DNA of 24,442 nt from JBDRNE01 sp043812935 (GCA_043812935.1 JBDRLO010000045.1:1-24442); one strand, 5' to 3'. Positions 8,687-16,492 are shown, counted from the stretch's first letter. A program made the numbers and translations. The notes: generated by a model not told the origin, from the letters alone.

Positions 8687-10166
8687 AAACACTACTTGTT
8701 CTTTTCACGGCTTCAAGCCAGCCTTTATAAAACCGGGTTGCGTCTTTTTTTGACATTTTAGGAGCAAAAACTTTATCTTCCTGCCAATGTTTTTTAATTT
8801 CATCTGCATCTTTCCAGTAACCTGCCGCAAGACCCGCCAAATATGCGGCGCCAAGCGATGTTGTCTCTGTCTCTTTTGGCCGGACAACTTTAAATCCAAG
8901 AATATCTGCCTGAAACTGGCACAAAAAATTGTTTATAACAGCTCCACCGTCTATTTTTAAACTCTTTATCTTTATTCCTGAATCTTTCTCCATAGCATTC
9001 AGCACATCTTTTGTCTGATAACACATAGCTTCTATTGCGGCACGCACAAAATGATCTTTGTTAGTCCCTCTGGTAATTCCAACAATTGTACCGCGCGCGT
9101 TCTGGTTCCAATAAGGCGCTCCAAGCCCGACAAGCGCGGGAACAAAATATACACCCTCATTGTCTGAAAGCATCTCAGCCATTTTTTGAGATTTGTCCGC
9201 GGAACTTAAAATTTTAAGCCCGTCTCTAAGCCATTGAATTGCGGCTCCCGCAATAAATACCGCGCCTTCGATTACATATATCGGCTCGCCGTCAGCGTTG
9301 CATCCCAAAGTAGTAATAAGTCCGTGTTTTGATACCGGACGCTTTTTGCCCGCATTGAGAAGAATAAAACTTCCTGTTCCGTATGTGTTTTTCACGTTCC
9401 CTTTATTAAAGCAGGCTTGCCCGGCAAGCGCGGCTTGCTGATCTCCGGCTATTCCGGTTATTGGAACATCCTTGGAAAGTTTTCCTATCCTTATTGTTTT
9501 TCCAAAAAACCCTGACGATTTTTTTACCTGCGGCAGTATTCCTTCCGGAATACTAAATTTTTTTAAAAGTCTTTTGTCCCAGTTTAATTTGTCAATATTA
9601 AAAAGCATCGTACGCGAAGCATTAGTATAATCTGTTGCATGGACTTTTCCCCCGGTTAAATTCCAAAGAATCCAGCTGTCTGTGGTACCAAAACAAACTT
9701 CCCCCCTTTTAACTTTTGCCGCGATTTTCGGAACTTTTTTTAATATCCACTCTATTTTGGTCGCGGAAAAATACGCATCAACAGGCAACCCCGTTATTTG
9801 TCTAATTAAAAAAACTTCTTTTTTATTCCGCTTCAATTTATTACATCTATCAGCTGTTCTTCGGCATTGCCAGACAATCGCGTTATACAAAGGTTTACCG
9901 GTATTCCTGTCCCAAATCACGGTTGTTTCCCGCTGATTTGTAATGCCTATTGCGATTATTTCCGCTTTTGGAATTTTAGTTAAAACTTTTTGTATTGAAT
10001 CATACACACTTTTCCAGATTTCCAGGGGATCGTGTTCCACCCATCCGGGTTTTGGAAAATACTGCGGGAATTCCTGATAACTTGCGGCAATTCTTCGGCC
10101 CTTTTTGTCATAAATAACTGCACGACTTCCGGTTGTTCCCTGATCTATTGATAAAATGTATTCCAT
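8682..10166 (-). CDS. glpK: Glycerol kinase
   Basis: The product (494 aa, the usual length for the family) phosphorylates glycerol to sn-glycerol 3-phosphate with ATP in the cytoplasm. The FGGY-kinase signature is complete. The N-terminal phosphate loop reads SIDQGTTGSRAVIYD (~residues 5-19), followed by ITNQRETTVIWD and the YTNASRTMLFNI segment. In the C-terminal half are GTGSFILLN and the DGGAVINNFLCQFQAD helix region. The start ATG is preceded by AAAGGA at 6 bases. It is the last gene of a three-gene operon, 32 bases after a monoacylglycerol-lipase-like gene, so glycerol released from lipids is a plausible substrate source. No glycerol facilitator or glycerol-3-phosphate dehydrogenase lies next to it in the window. 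Confidence 0.96.
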   Translation of the reverse strand: MEYILSIDQGTTGSRAVIYDKKGRRIAASYQEFPQYFPKPGWVEHDPLEIWKSVYDSIQKVLTKIPKAEIIAIGITNQRETTVIWDRNTGKPLYNAIVWQCRRTADRCNKLKRNKKEVFLIRQITGLPVDAYFSATKIEWILKKVPKIAAKVKRGEVCFGTTDSWILWNLTGGKVHATDYTNASRTMLFNIDKLNWDKRLLKKFSIPEGILPQVKKSSGFFGKTIRIGKLSKDVPITGIAGDQQAALAGQACFNKGNVKNTYGTGSFILLNAGKKRPVSKHGLITTLGCNADGEPIYVIEGAVFIAGAAIQWLRDGLKILSSADKSQKMAEMLSDNEGVYFVPALVGLGAPYWNQNARGTIVGITRGTNKDHFVRAAIEAMCYQTKDVLNAMEKDSGIKIKSLKIDGGAVINNFLCQFQADILGFKVVRPKETETTSLGAAYLAGLAAGYWKDADEIKKHWQEDKVFAPKMSKKDATRFYKGWLEAVKRTSSVC

Positions 10167-10198
10167 AAAAGATCCTTTTCATTCCACCACAAATGTAA

Positions 10199-11017
10199 TT
10201 AAATCCTGCCTGACATCCATTCCAAAATATCTTTGAATACTTTTTCTTTGTCAATCTCTATGGAAAGAGCATGATGCATCCCTGGATAGAAAATCAGTTT
10301 TTTGTCTCTTGCTTTTACCCCTCTAAAAACAAACTTACTTATTTTGGAATTCACTATTGCGTCCTTCCCGGCAAGTAAAAATAATACCGGTATTTTTATT
10401 CTGTTTTTTCGAATTATGCTGTTTATCTGCGCCGTAAATGTACACCACAAAAGCCTTGCTGACGCAAACCGATGTTCTCTATCATCCGTATCTATTGTTT
10501 CCTGATACACGATATCCCGCGTACACATTTCAGCGTTAAAAGGCATTTCAAACTGTTTACGCGGTTTATAAAATAACGCGCTTATTATTTTTATATATTT
10601 TAAAATTGAAAATTTCAAGACACTTGAAAATGCCGGTGAAATACAAATCATACCATCAAAAAGACCCGATTTTTGCAAAACCGTCTGAAACGCGATTAAC
10701 CCGCCCAAACTTTCACCCATAATAAAAATCTTCTTTCCCGGACACTCTGATTGAACTATGTCATACATCCGGCAAATAGTATTTATATATATGTCGAATG
10801 AAGCGACATGACCCCGAAGCCCTTCTGTTTCACCAAACCCTTTAAGTTCAACAGCGTAAGACGAAATTCCATTTTGAGTAAAAAAATTCGCTAAAGAATC
10901 CCACCTTTCGCTTTGCGCTCCAAGCCCATGTACTAAAAGGAAAACTGCTTCCGTTTTTTGAGCATGCCATTTTCTATACATAACTGCGGATTTTTCATCT
11001 GTTATTATTGATTGCAC
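10199..11017 (-). CDS. Alpha/beta hydrolase, monoacylglycerol-lipase-like
   Basis: This 272-residue protein has the serine hydrolase layout of the lysophospholipase/monoacylglycerol lipase group: HGLG oxyanion segment at 30-33, nucleophile elbow GESLGG at 101-106 (Ser103), GKDAIV with Asp219, and GMHHALSIE with the catalytic His near 248. A short helical cap lies between about 130 and 205. No signal peptide is seen, so it is probably cytoplasmic or loosely membrane-associated. Translation begins at GTG (11017), with AGAGG five bases upstream. It sits 12 bases after the regulator gene and 32 before glpK; together these suggest hydrolysis of acylglycerols followed by glycerol phosphorylation. 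Substrate is inferred from family and context; another ester is possible. Confidence 0.85.
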   Translation of the reverse strand: MQSIITDEKSAVMYRKWHAQKTEAVFLLVHGLGAQSERWDSLANFFTQNGISSYAVELKGFGETEGLRGHVASFDIYINTICRMYDIVQSECPGKKIFIMGESLGGLIAFQTVLQKSGLFDGMICISPAFSSVLKFSILKYIKIISALFYKPRKQFEMPFNAEMCTRDIVYQETIDTDDREHRFASARLLWCTFTAQINSIIRKNRIKIPVLFLLAGKDAIVNSKISKFVFRGVKARDKKLIFYPGMHHALSIEIDKEKVFKDILEWMSGRI

Positions 11018-11029
11018 TATAACCTCTTT

Positions 11030-12079
11030 CTATACATTGTTTTGTTCTTTTGCCCGTTTTATCATAAAACTTACATTTTCATCGGCATTTTCAAAAGTAA
11101 TATCTATTTCAGGATAATGCAGTTTCCACACACGAAACACTTCATCCGCAAACCCCTGTCCGACAAACCTTACATCTTTAAAATCCAAAATAATCGTTTT
11201 AAATTTATCAAGCCCCGTTAAAACACGCCGTGCCTGCGATCTTGAAATATATTCTACACCCTGTTTATAAAGTTTTACAGTGACCTTTGTTTTGCTAAAC
11301 CCAAGATCATCCTCTGTATATTGTTTGAAAATATCCTCTATTTTCGTTTTCGAATCAAGACTAATTGAAAATTTTATCTTTGTACCAAAAGTCGCCTTAG
11401 AATCTTTAACCAGCACTTCATTCATAAGATTATCAAAAATTACTTTTTTACAGGAACTCTGTATTAAAAAAAAACTTGCTACTTTTGATGTAAAAAAAAT
11501 GCCTTCCCCGCTGTGTTTTTCCGGAATCGTTGTCAGTTTGCCTTTAAGAAGATCTTGAATAGCCTCCATTTCATTTATAAGGTTTTTCTTTTCCATTATG
11601 TTATTAAAAATACCGACACCTTTATCAACTACAGAAAAGTTAACACTGTTCTCGTTTTTCTCCATCATTATTTCAATCTTATCCGACTGCGAGTGATCTA
11701 TCGCGTTATTCAACATTTCCATAAATGCGTAACCTATTATAGTTAAAATATTCGGCTCCAAATTAAGGAAAATGCCGGTATTTTTTTTGATTTCTTCAAA
11801 AACAAAATCTTCGACAATATTGTCATTTTTAAGTATACGGTGTATTTTTAAAATATTTTCTTTTGCCGCGGCTAAAACAGATTCTGCAGCAGAAACATAC
11901 CTGGCGCTATTTGCCTTGCCTATAAGCAAAATCCTGCCGTCACTTCTTAACTGCTGAAAAGCTCTGTTAACATACGTACGGGAAAAACCTGTAAGCTTTA
12001 TAATATCAGCGGCCCTAACTACGCCTTTTCTCTTTAAAGTTCTTAAAATTAAACCGCATATATCCACTTTTCTCTCCAT
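11030..12079 (-). CDS. Winged-helix / HATPase / DUF4325 regulator
   Basis: This 349-residue protein appears to be a one-component regulator. Residues ~8-55 form a winged helix-turn-helix (RAADIIKLTGFSRTYVNRAFQQLRSDG region). Residues ~110-240 are a GHKL/HATPase_c ATP-binding domain with N-box EMLNNAIDH (121-129), G1 box VDKGVGIF (151-158) and G2 box HSGEGIF (189-195). Residues ~262-345 match the STAS-like DUF4325 pattern (ISRSQARRVL, LDFKDVRFVGQGFADEVFR). No phosphoacceptor histidine region or membrane segment is visible. A related pairing of ATP-binding kinase and STAS partner exists in anti-sigma systems, so ATP-dependent switching is possible (inference). There is no clear Shine-Dalgarno before the ATG; the leader is about 15 bases. 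The gene leads the operon with the hydrolase and glpK, and composite palindromes lie upstream, which suggests autoregulation. Confidence 0.85.
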   Translation of the reverse strand: MERKVDICGLILRTLKRKGVVRAADIIKLTGFSRTYVNRAFQQLRSDGRILLIGKANSARYVSAAESVLAAAKENILKIHRILKNDNIVEDFVFEEIKKNTGIFLNLEPNILTIIGYAFMEMLNNAIDHSQSDKIEIMMEKNENSVNFSVVDKGVGIFNNIMEKKNLINEMEAIQDLLKGKLTTIPEKHSGEGIFFTSKVASFFLIQSSCKKVIFDNLMNEVLVKDSKATFGTKIKFSISLDSKTKIEDIFKQYTEDDLGFSKTKVTVKLYKQGVEYISRSQARRVLTGLDKFKTIILDFKDVRFVGQGFADEVFRVWKLHYPEIDITFENADENVSFMIKRAKEQNNV

Positions 12080-12089
12080 TTTTATGTTA

Positions 12090-12142
12090 GTTTACAACTT
12101 TAGTATATATTAAAAAATTAAAGTTGTCAACTAGTTGTAAAC
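12090..12142. promoter_or_regulatory. Composite operator A overlapping the regulator promoter
   Basis: The segment has GTTTACAACT (12090-12099) and, 21 bases further, AAGTTGTCAACTAGTTGTAAAC (12121-12142). The right part holds overlapping palindromes AGTTG-T-CAACT and CAACTAGTTG. AGTTGTAAAC (12133-12142) is the exact inverted copy of the left element. The layout recurs 100 bases away as operator B. Because the first downstream gene has a DNA-binding domain, self-binding is the simplest reading. Confidence 0.7.
12102..12130 (-). promoter_or_regulatory. Sigma70-type promoter of the regulator-hydrolase-glpK operon
   Basis: On the minus strand, a consensus TTGACA (12130-12125) is separated by exactly 17 bases from TATACT (12107-12102). 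The -35 box lies inside the palindrome AGTTGACAACT. The expected start site (about 12095) falls in the GTTTACAACT half-site. A protein bound at the operator would therefore block RNA polymerase at both ends. The start codon is at 12079. Confidence 0.72.
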
Positions 12143-12190
12143 CGAACATACTAAATTTATATATAAATCGGGGGAATTAAGAGTATTTTA

Positions 12191-12242
12191 GTTTACAACT
12201 TTTTTGACTTTTAGTTTTAAAAGTTGTCAACTAGTTGTAACC
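12191..12242. promoter_or_regulatory. Composite operator B (second copy, no obvious promoter)
   Basis: GTTTACAACT (12191-12200) and AAGTTGTCAACTAGTTGTAA (12221-12240) repeat operator A with nearly the same internal spacing. A TTGACA is again present on the minus strand, but no -10-like hexamer lies 16-18 bases downstream. This copy may be an auxiliary operator for looping or cooperative binding (inference). It touches the 3' end of the upstream sixA-like gene, which stops at 12246. Confidence 0.65.
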
Positions 12243-12245
12243 TAT

Positions 12246-12698
12246 TTATAGCAAATCCGGAGTTAAACACCATTCAATACGCCATTTGTCCTGGTGTTCA
12301 AGGCAGACTATTCCGGAATTTTTGAAAGCAATAATATCTCCGGCATCATTTCCGGACAGAAGTAAAGAGGTCAACTTTTTCAAGAAAGGCAAATGTCCAA
12401 CAATCATTAAATCCCCGGCCAAGTCCTTAATCTCGTCTTTAAACTTATCAACCGGATCATTAGGTTTTAAATCGTCTCTTTCCCTAATATTCGGACAAGT
12501 TACATATTCCGAAATTATCTGTGCCGTTTGTACCGCGCGTATTTTTTTACTAAACCATAAATTGCTTATGTTTATCTTTTCCGCTTTTAAAAGCCTTGCC
12601 GCTTTCTCGGTTTGCTCCTTACCTTCTTCACTCAAAGGTTTCTGCGGATCTATGTCTTCAGGAACAGAAAGCCCGTGCTGAATTAAATAAAGCTTCAT
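12246..12698 (-). CDS. sixA: SixA-like phosphohistidine phosphatase (histidine phosphatase superfamily)
   Basis: This 150-residue protein has the compact SixA size and fold signature. The N-terminal catalytic motif reads LIQHG (residues 5-9) with His8 as the likely phospho-acceptor. SKKIRAVQTAQ (50-60) matches the second conserved Arg/Gln-Thr-Ala block, and VGHLPF (100-105) carries the second catalytic His. The Arg of the usual RHG triad is Gln here, a variant I recall in other SixA-like proteins. Translation starts at ATG with GGGGAGG five bases upstream. It lies 37 bases after the isoaspartate methyltransferase gene and ends the carbamoyltransferase cluster. SixA removes phosphate from phosphohistidine in phosphotransfer proteins, but no such partner is nearby, so the target is unknown. 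Confidence 0.85.
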   Translation of the reverse strand: MKLYLIQHGLSVPEDIDPQKPLSEEGKEQTEKAARLLKAEKINISNLWFSKKIRAVQTAQIISEYVTCPNIRERDDLKPNDPVDKFKDEIKDLAGDLMIVGHLPFLKKLTSLLLSGNDAGDIIAFKNSGIVCLEHQDKWRIEWCLTPDLL

Positions 12699-12735
12699 TT
12701 TCGCCTCCCCATGAAATAAAACATTTATCTAGAAT

Positions 12736-13455
12736 TTATTCCGCTTTAACCATCGGCACAAACCTGACCGGTAACAAAACGTTTTGTTTAGTTCCTTCTT
12801 CCGTCCGCTCAATCATATAGAGCTGTTGAAAAGACGTGCCTACCGGAACAATCATTCTTCCTCCGATTTTCAGTTGATCAATTAATTTTTCCGGGATTTC
12901 CGGAGGCGCGGCAGTTACAATAATCGCGTCAAAAGGCGCGTATTGCGGCAATCCGTTATATCCGTCAGCGCATTCCACTGTCACATTATTATACCCCAAT
13001 AATTTTAGTCTTTTTTTAGCGGCTTCGGCAAGAGGCTGCAATATCTCGACGGTATAAACTTCTTTAACTATATTCGCTAATATGGCTGCCTGGTATCCGC
13101 ATCCTGTGCCGATTTCAAGAACACGCATATCTTTGTCAGGTTTTATTTGTTCCGTCATATAAGCAACAATATACGGCTGAGAAATTGTCTGGCCATAACC
13201 AATAGGAAGGGGCGTATCTTCGTAGGCGTTCTCTCTGAATGCCTGGGGAACAAATAAATGCCGGTCAACTTTTTCCATCGCGTTAAGCACTTTCATGTCA
13301 TTAACGCCTCTTGCCTGCATTTGCGTTTCCACCATTATTTTCTTTTTGGCAGAAACCATATCACTATTATTTGAAAAAGATTTTTCAGCTGTCATAAAAA
13401 AACAAAACAGGCATAACACGCTTATCAAGAATTTTATCTTTACTTTCCGCTTCAC
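12736..13455 (-). CDS. pcm: Protein-L-isoaspartate O-methyltransferase, probably exported or membrane-anchored
   Basis: The enzyme methylates L-isoaspartyl residues of damaged proteins with SAM. The family core is clear: MQARGVNDMKVLNAMEKVDR, then GYGQTISQPYIVAYM, the SAM-binding VLEIGTGCGYQAAIL, and FDAIIVTAAPPEIP with GGRMIVPVG. I place the start at GTG 13455 (AAGGGA nine bases upstream), giving 239 residues. A longer frame back to 13683 would run through the DUF5989 gene in another frame and looks non-coding. The chosen N-terminus is basic and then strongly hydrophobic (FLISVLCLFCFFMTA), absent from typical cytoplasmic Pcm of about 210 residues. This suggests a signal peptide or anchor and protein repair outside the cytoplasm (inference). 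Confidence 0.88.
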   Translation of the reverse strand: MKRKVKIKFLISVLCLFCFFMTAEKSFSNNSDMVSAKKKIMVETQMQARGVNDMKVLNAMEKVDRHLFVPQAFRENAYEDTPLPIGYGQTISQPYIVAYMTEQIKPDKDMRVLEIGTGCGYQAAILANIVKEVYTVEILQPLAEAAKKRLKLLGYNNVTVECADGYNGLPQYAPFDAIIVTAAPPEIPEKLIDQLKIGGRMIVPVGTSFQQLYMIERTEEGTKQNVLLPVRFVPMVKAE

Positions 13456-13514
13456 CTTTGCCTGTCCCTTGATTTTTATTATGCTCTTTAATTTAACAAA
13501 AAAACATCGGAATA

Positions 13515-13673
13515 TTAAAATAGCGTATAAATAAACGGCGCTATCGCGGAAGATTCTGTAAAAAGTATTATCATCCCTAATAAAAGAAGTATTACAATCA
13601 AAGGTAACAACCACCATTTTTTTCTTACTTTTAGAAAATCCCACAGTTCTTTCATTATAGATATTTTCCCCAT
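13515..13673 (-). CDS. DUF5989 family small membrane protein (52 aa)
   Basis: A 52-codon frame from ATG (13673) to TAA (13517-13515) encodes a protein starting MGKISIMKELWDFLKVRKKW, followed by one long hydrophobic helix (LLPLIVILLLLGMIILFTE) and ending SSAIAPFIYTLF. The charged amphipathic start, the single membrane span and the APFIYTLF tail match the DUF5989 pattern. AAGGA lies ten bases before the ATG. It begins 19 bases after the SxtJ-like gene, which itself follows the carbamoyltransferase; this trio recurs in bacterial genomes. It overlaps the out-of-frame upstream extension of pcm. Function unknown; probably a membrane subunit working with SxtJ and the carbamoyltransferase. Confidence 0.87.
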   Translation of the reverse strand: MGKISIMKELWDFLKVRKKWWLLPLIVILLLLGMIILFTESSAIAPFIYTLF

Positions 13674-13692
13674 AACAATACATTCCTTTCAG

Positions 13693-14091
13693 CTAAAACT
13701 GTTTTGTTAACCGTTCCTTATCGGAAGACACAGGATTTTTCATGATCCAATAACTTTTTGCGGTTCTATCAATTTTTATGTCTAAAATATCTTTGCCGAA
13801 AACCTTCATTAAAAAACCTATCGGCGTTACGATAAAATAATAAACTATCAAAAGAATAACTCTTGTATTAAACCATCCTATCGCATGAGCTATTTTGATA
13901 AAAACTTTAAAAACAGGTTTTAGTTTTTCCGGAAAGAATATACCAAAGATCAAAGATCCCGCGGAAAAACTAAAAAACCATTTATAGGCGTTTATGTGAT
14001 GTTTCAAAAAATGAATTGTTCCGAACGCGGCAAGCACTATTCCCAAAACTATGCCAAATTGTCTCAAATCTTTTTTTGTAGTTTTTTTCAT
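13693..14091 (-). CDS. SxtJ family membrane protein
   Basis: This is a 132-residue membrane protein with a basic start (MKKTTKKDLRQFG) and hydrophobic segments at about 10-30, 37-52 and 75-98. A polar C-terminal tail follows (DILDIKIDRTAKSYWIMK). The RTAKSYWI-like ending and its place directly after a NodU/CmcH carbamoyltransferase gene fit the SxtJ family, named from the saxitoxin cluster but widespread outside it. It starts 21 bases after the carbamoyltransferase stop and ends 19 before the DUF5989 gene, so the three are almost surely co-transcribed. Family role is unproven; a membrane tether or partner of the carbamoyltransferase is inferred. Confidence 0.85.
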   Translation of the reverse strand: MKKTTKKDLRQFGIVLGIVLAAFGTIHFLKHHINAYKWFFSFSAGSLIFGIFFPEKLKPVFKVFIKIAHAIGWFNTRVILLIVYYFIVTPIGFLMKVFGKDILDIKIDRTAKSYWIMKNPVSSDKERLTKQF

Positions 14092-14112
14092 TATAAAATT
14101 ACCGCCTTATAT

Positions 14113-15939
14113 CTAATCAAGTTCAAATTCAAAAACTTCGTCAATCCGAAGCCTCGCCGGATCTTGTTTAGTTTTATCTATAACAAAATTTTCAATCACA
14201 AGATAATCCATATTTGTCCGCATAAAACACTTGTACGCGTCATCGGGCGTACATACTATTGGTTCGCCGCGTACGTTAAAAGAAGTATTTATAACCAAGG
14301 GGCATCCGTGGTTCTCATAAAGTGCATTTATCATATCATAGTAACGCGCGTTATCCTCACGCTTAACTGTTTGTACACGCGCGGAATAATCTACATGGGT
14401 TATGGCCGGAACGTGCGACCTTTTAGCCTTTAACTTATCAAGCCCCGTTAAACAAGCTTCTTCATGTTTAATTCTTTTATTTTCTGAAACAGGCGCGACT
14501 AAAAGCATATACGGGCTTTCACCTTTTAATTCAAAATATTCCGCGCTTTTCTCCGAAATAATACTTGGCGCGAACGGCCTGAAAGATTCCCTGAATTTTA
14601 TCTTTCTGTTAATAACTGACTGCATTTTTTCTGATCTGGCATCGCCTAAAATACTCCTGGCTCCAAGCGCGCGCGGCCCGAATTCCATTTTACCCTGGAA
14701 CCATCCGATAACTTTTTGCGCTGCAATAAGATCTGCCGTTACTTTTGCAACTTTTTCAGCATCAATCTTTTCATAAGGTATGCTATTTTGGACAAGATAA
14801 TTTTCAATATGTTCGTCTTCAAACGAAGGTCCTAAAAGGCTGGCTTTTTGGCTGTCTTTGCTGTTTTTAAAAATGCGTTCTTTTCCCAGATATTCGTGCC
14901 AGGCAATCAATGCGGCGCCTATCGCGCCTCCAGCGTCCGAAGAAGCCGGTTGTATCCAAATATTATCAAACGGCCCTTCCTTCAGAACTTTGCCGTTAGC
15001 AACACAGTTCAGCGCAACGCCTCCGGCCAGACACAGATTATTACAACGCGTTTCTTTATGCACATGTTTTGCCATATTCATAACAGCCATTTCAGTAACT
15101 ACCTGAACGGATTTAGCCAAATTCATGTGTCTTCGAGTTAATTCACTTTCCTTCTTGCGCGGCGGCGCGCCGAAAAGGCGGTCAAACTTTTTATTAGTCA
15201 TTGTAAGGCCCGCGCAATAATTAAAATATTTCAGATTCAATTTAAACGATCCGTCAGATTTTAAATCTATTAGATTATCCAAAATTAAATCAACATATTC
15301 AGGTTCTCCATAAGGAGCAAGCCCCATTAGTTTATATTCGCCGGAATTAACTTTAAACCCGCAATAATACGTAAAAGCTGAATATAACAGCCCTAATGAA
15401 TGCGGAAACTTTATTTCCTGAAAAAGTTCTATTTTATTGCCTTTGCCCTTACCAAAACTGACTGTTGTCCATTCCCCAACACCATCTACCGTCAAAACAG
15501 CCGCCTCTTCAAACGGAGACGGATAAAACGCGCTTGCAGCGTGCGAATGATGATGTTCGGGAAAAACAAATCCACCGTCATACCCTAAAAGATCTTTTAT
15601 GTTTTCTTTAATAAAAAGTTTTTGTTTAATCCATGGCGGAAGCGCTGAAAGAAAAGACCTTAGGCCAAACGGAGCATAAGCTAAATACGTTTCTAAAATA
15701 CGTTCAAATTTCAAAAAAGGTTTATCATAAAAAGCTGTTATGCTTATGTCTTTAATCGCAATACCAGCTTCCTCAAGGCAGTATTTTACGGCGTTTGCCG
15801 GAAACGAGGGATCATGTTTTTTTCGAGTAAAGCGTTCTTCCTGCGCTGCGGCAATAAGTTCGCCGTCACAAATAAGACACGCAGCCGCGTCATGATAAAA
15901 CGCTGAAATTCCCAATATGTATTTTTTATCCGTGCCCAT
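14113..15939 (-). CDS. Carbamoyltransferase, NodU/CmcH/TobZ family
   Basis: This 608-residue enzyme is full length for O-carbamoyltransferases, which form carbamoyl-adenylate from carbamoyl phosphate and ATP and transfer the carbamoyl group to a hydroxyl. The N-terminal Kae1-like domain starts with YILGISAFYHDAAACL. It has the metal-binding EHHHSHAASAF (128-138), VDGVGEW (151-157) and LCLAGGVALNC (302-312). The C-terminal domain has FGPRALGARSILGDAR (420-435) and the late NTSFNVRGEPIV block. An in-frame stop lies just upstream of the ATG; GAGGAG is about 14 bases before it, a long spacing. It is the first gene of the cluster with SxtJ and DUF5989 members. The acceptor may be a surface sugar or secondary metabolite, but no biosynthesis genes are alongside. 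Confidence 0.94.
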   Translation of the reverse strand: MGTDKKYILGISAFYHDAAACLICDGELIAAAQEERFTRKKHDPSFPANAVKYCLEEAGIAIKDISITAFYDKPFLKFERILETYLAYAPFGLRSFLSALPPWIKQKLFIKENIKDLLGYDGGFVFPEHHHSHAASAFYPSPFEEAAVLTVDGVGEWTTVSFGKGKGNKIELFQEIKFPHSLGLLYSAFTYYCGFKVNSGEYKLMGLAPYGEPEYVDLILDNLIDLKSDGSFKLNLKYFNYCAGLTMTNKKFDRLFGAPPRKKESELTRRHMNLAKSVQVVTEMAVMNMAKHVHKETRCNNLCLAGGVALNCVANGKVLKEGPFDNIWIQPASSDAGGAIGAALIAWHEYLGKERIFKNSKDSQKASLLGPSFEDEHIENYLVQNSIPYEKIDAEKVAKVTADLIAAQKVIGWFQGKMEFGPRALGARSILGDARSEKMQSVINRKIKFRESFRPFAPSIISEKSAEYFELKGESPYMLLVAPVSENKRIKHEEACLTGLDKLKAKRSHVPAITHVDYSARVQTVKREDNARYYDMINALYENHGCPLVINTSFNVRGEPIVCTPDDAYKCFMRTNMDYLVIENFVIDKTKQDPARLRIDEVFEFELD

Positions 15940-15983
15940 GTTTTTTTATTAAACTCCTCAAATTCGCAGTGTTTCAGACTGTC

Positions 15984-16013
15984 ATTATATACCACCGCAA
16001 GCTTCGATTACAA
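15984..16013 (-). promoter_or_regulatory. Promoter of the carbamoyltransferase cluster
   Basis: On the minus strand, TTGTAA (16013-16008), an 18-base spacer and a perfect TATAAT (15989-15984) precede the carbamoyltransferase ATG at 15939. The predicted leader is about 38 bases and contains GAGGAG. The next upstream gene on this strand ends at 16095, leaving room for an independent promoter. Confidence 0.6.
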
Positions 16014-16094
16014 GATTATTTACAGTAGGGGCGAACCTATGCGTCCTCCCTTACTCTTTTTTATCATATTGCTGAAAAAGAGCTGTGTCTGCGG

Positions 16095-16400
16095 TTAATC
16101 CTTCACTTTTTCGCTGATCGCGTCTAGCTCCCGACGCCTTTGGATATATTCTGTCCGTGTAAATTCTCCGGCCTCATATGCCCTCTGAAGATCACGAAGA
16201 CGAGCTTTATATCTGGGAGTTTGTTTTATCTTTTCTCCGGGCGGAAGGCTTTCCGCTATTTCGGCTTCCATTTTCGAATTTTCCCAGTGCATAGGTTTTA
16301 CTGAAACATTTGATTCTATAGTCTTTTCTTCTGCTTCACATACTGCAAAATTAAAATTTAAGGCAGCCAGTAACATAGTTAAGCTCACTATTGTTTTCAT
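16095..16400 (-). CDS. Small exported protein with SHOCT-like C-terminal motif
   Basis: This 101-residue protein starts at the second of two adjacent ATGs (16400), which places AGGAG at the best spacing (5 bases). A longer start at 16457 has no such site. Residues 1-20 (MKTIVSLTMLLAALNFNFAV) form a signal peptide, possibly followed by Cys21, though the preceding residues are a poor lipobox. The middle is acidic and polar. The C-terminus (RLRDLQRAYEAGEFTRTEY plus RRRELD) fits the SHOCT short-domain pattern of two helices around a G-E-F/I-T turn. A GC hairpin (16415-16430) lies just upstream of the ribosome binding site. It is divergent from the GH3-like gene. Function unknown. Confidence 0.72.
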   Translation of the reverse strand: MKTIVSLTMLLAALNFNFAVCEAEEKTIESNVSVKPMHWENSKMEAEIAESLPPGEKIKQTPRYKARLRDLQRAYEAGEFTRTEYIQRRRELDAISEKVKD

Positions 16401-16492
16401 CATTTCTCCTTCCAGCGCAGAATTTTGCGCAATTTTGAAACTTTTCAACCAAAACATCTATTCCGCCCTCACTTCATCTTATAAAATTATGC

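Noticed and set aside
13456..13683. Extending pcm to an ATG at 13683.
   Set aside because: The extra residues are unlike any Pcm and overlap the well-supported DUF5989 gene; GTG 13455 has a Shine-Dalgarno and starts a signal-like leader.
16054..16082. Possible terminator after the SHOCT-like gene (CTCTTTTT...AAAAAGAG).
   Set aside because: The stem is almost wholly A:T, weak, and has no U-tract after a GC-rich stem.
16401..16457. Longer start (ATG 16457) for the SHOCT-like protein.
   Set aside because: The internal ATG at 16400 has AGGAG at proper spacing and gives a standard signal peptide; the longer form puts polar residues before it.
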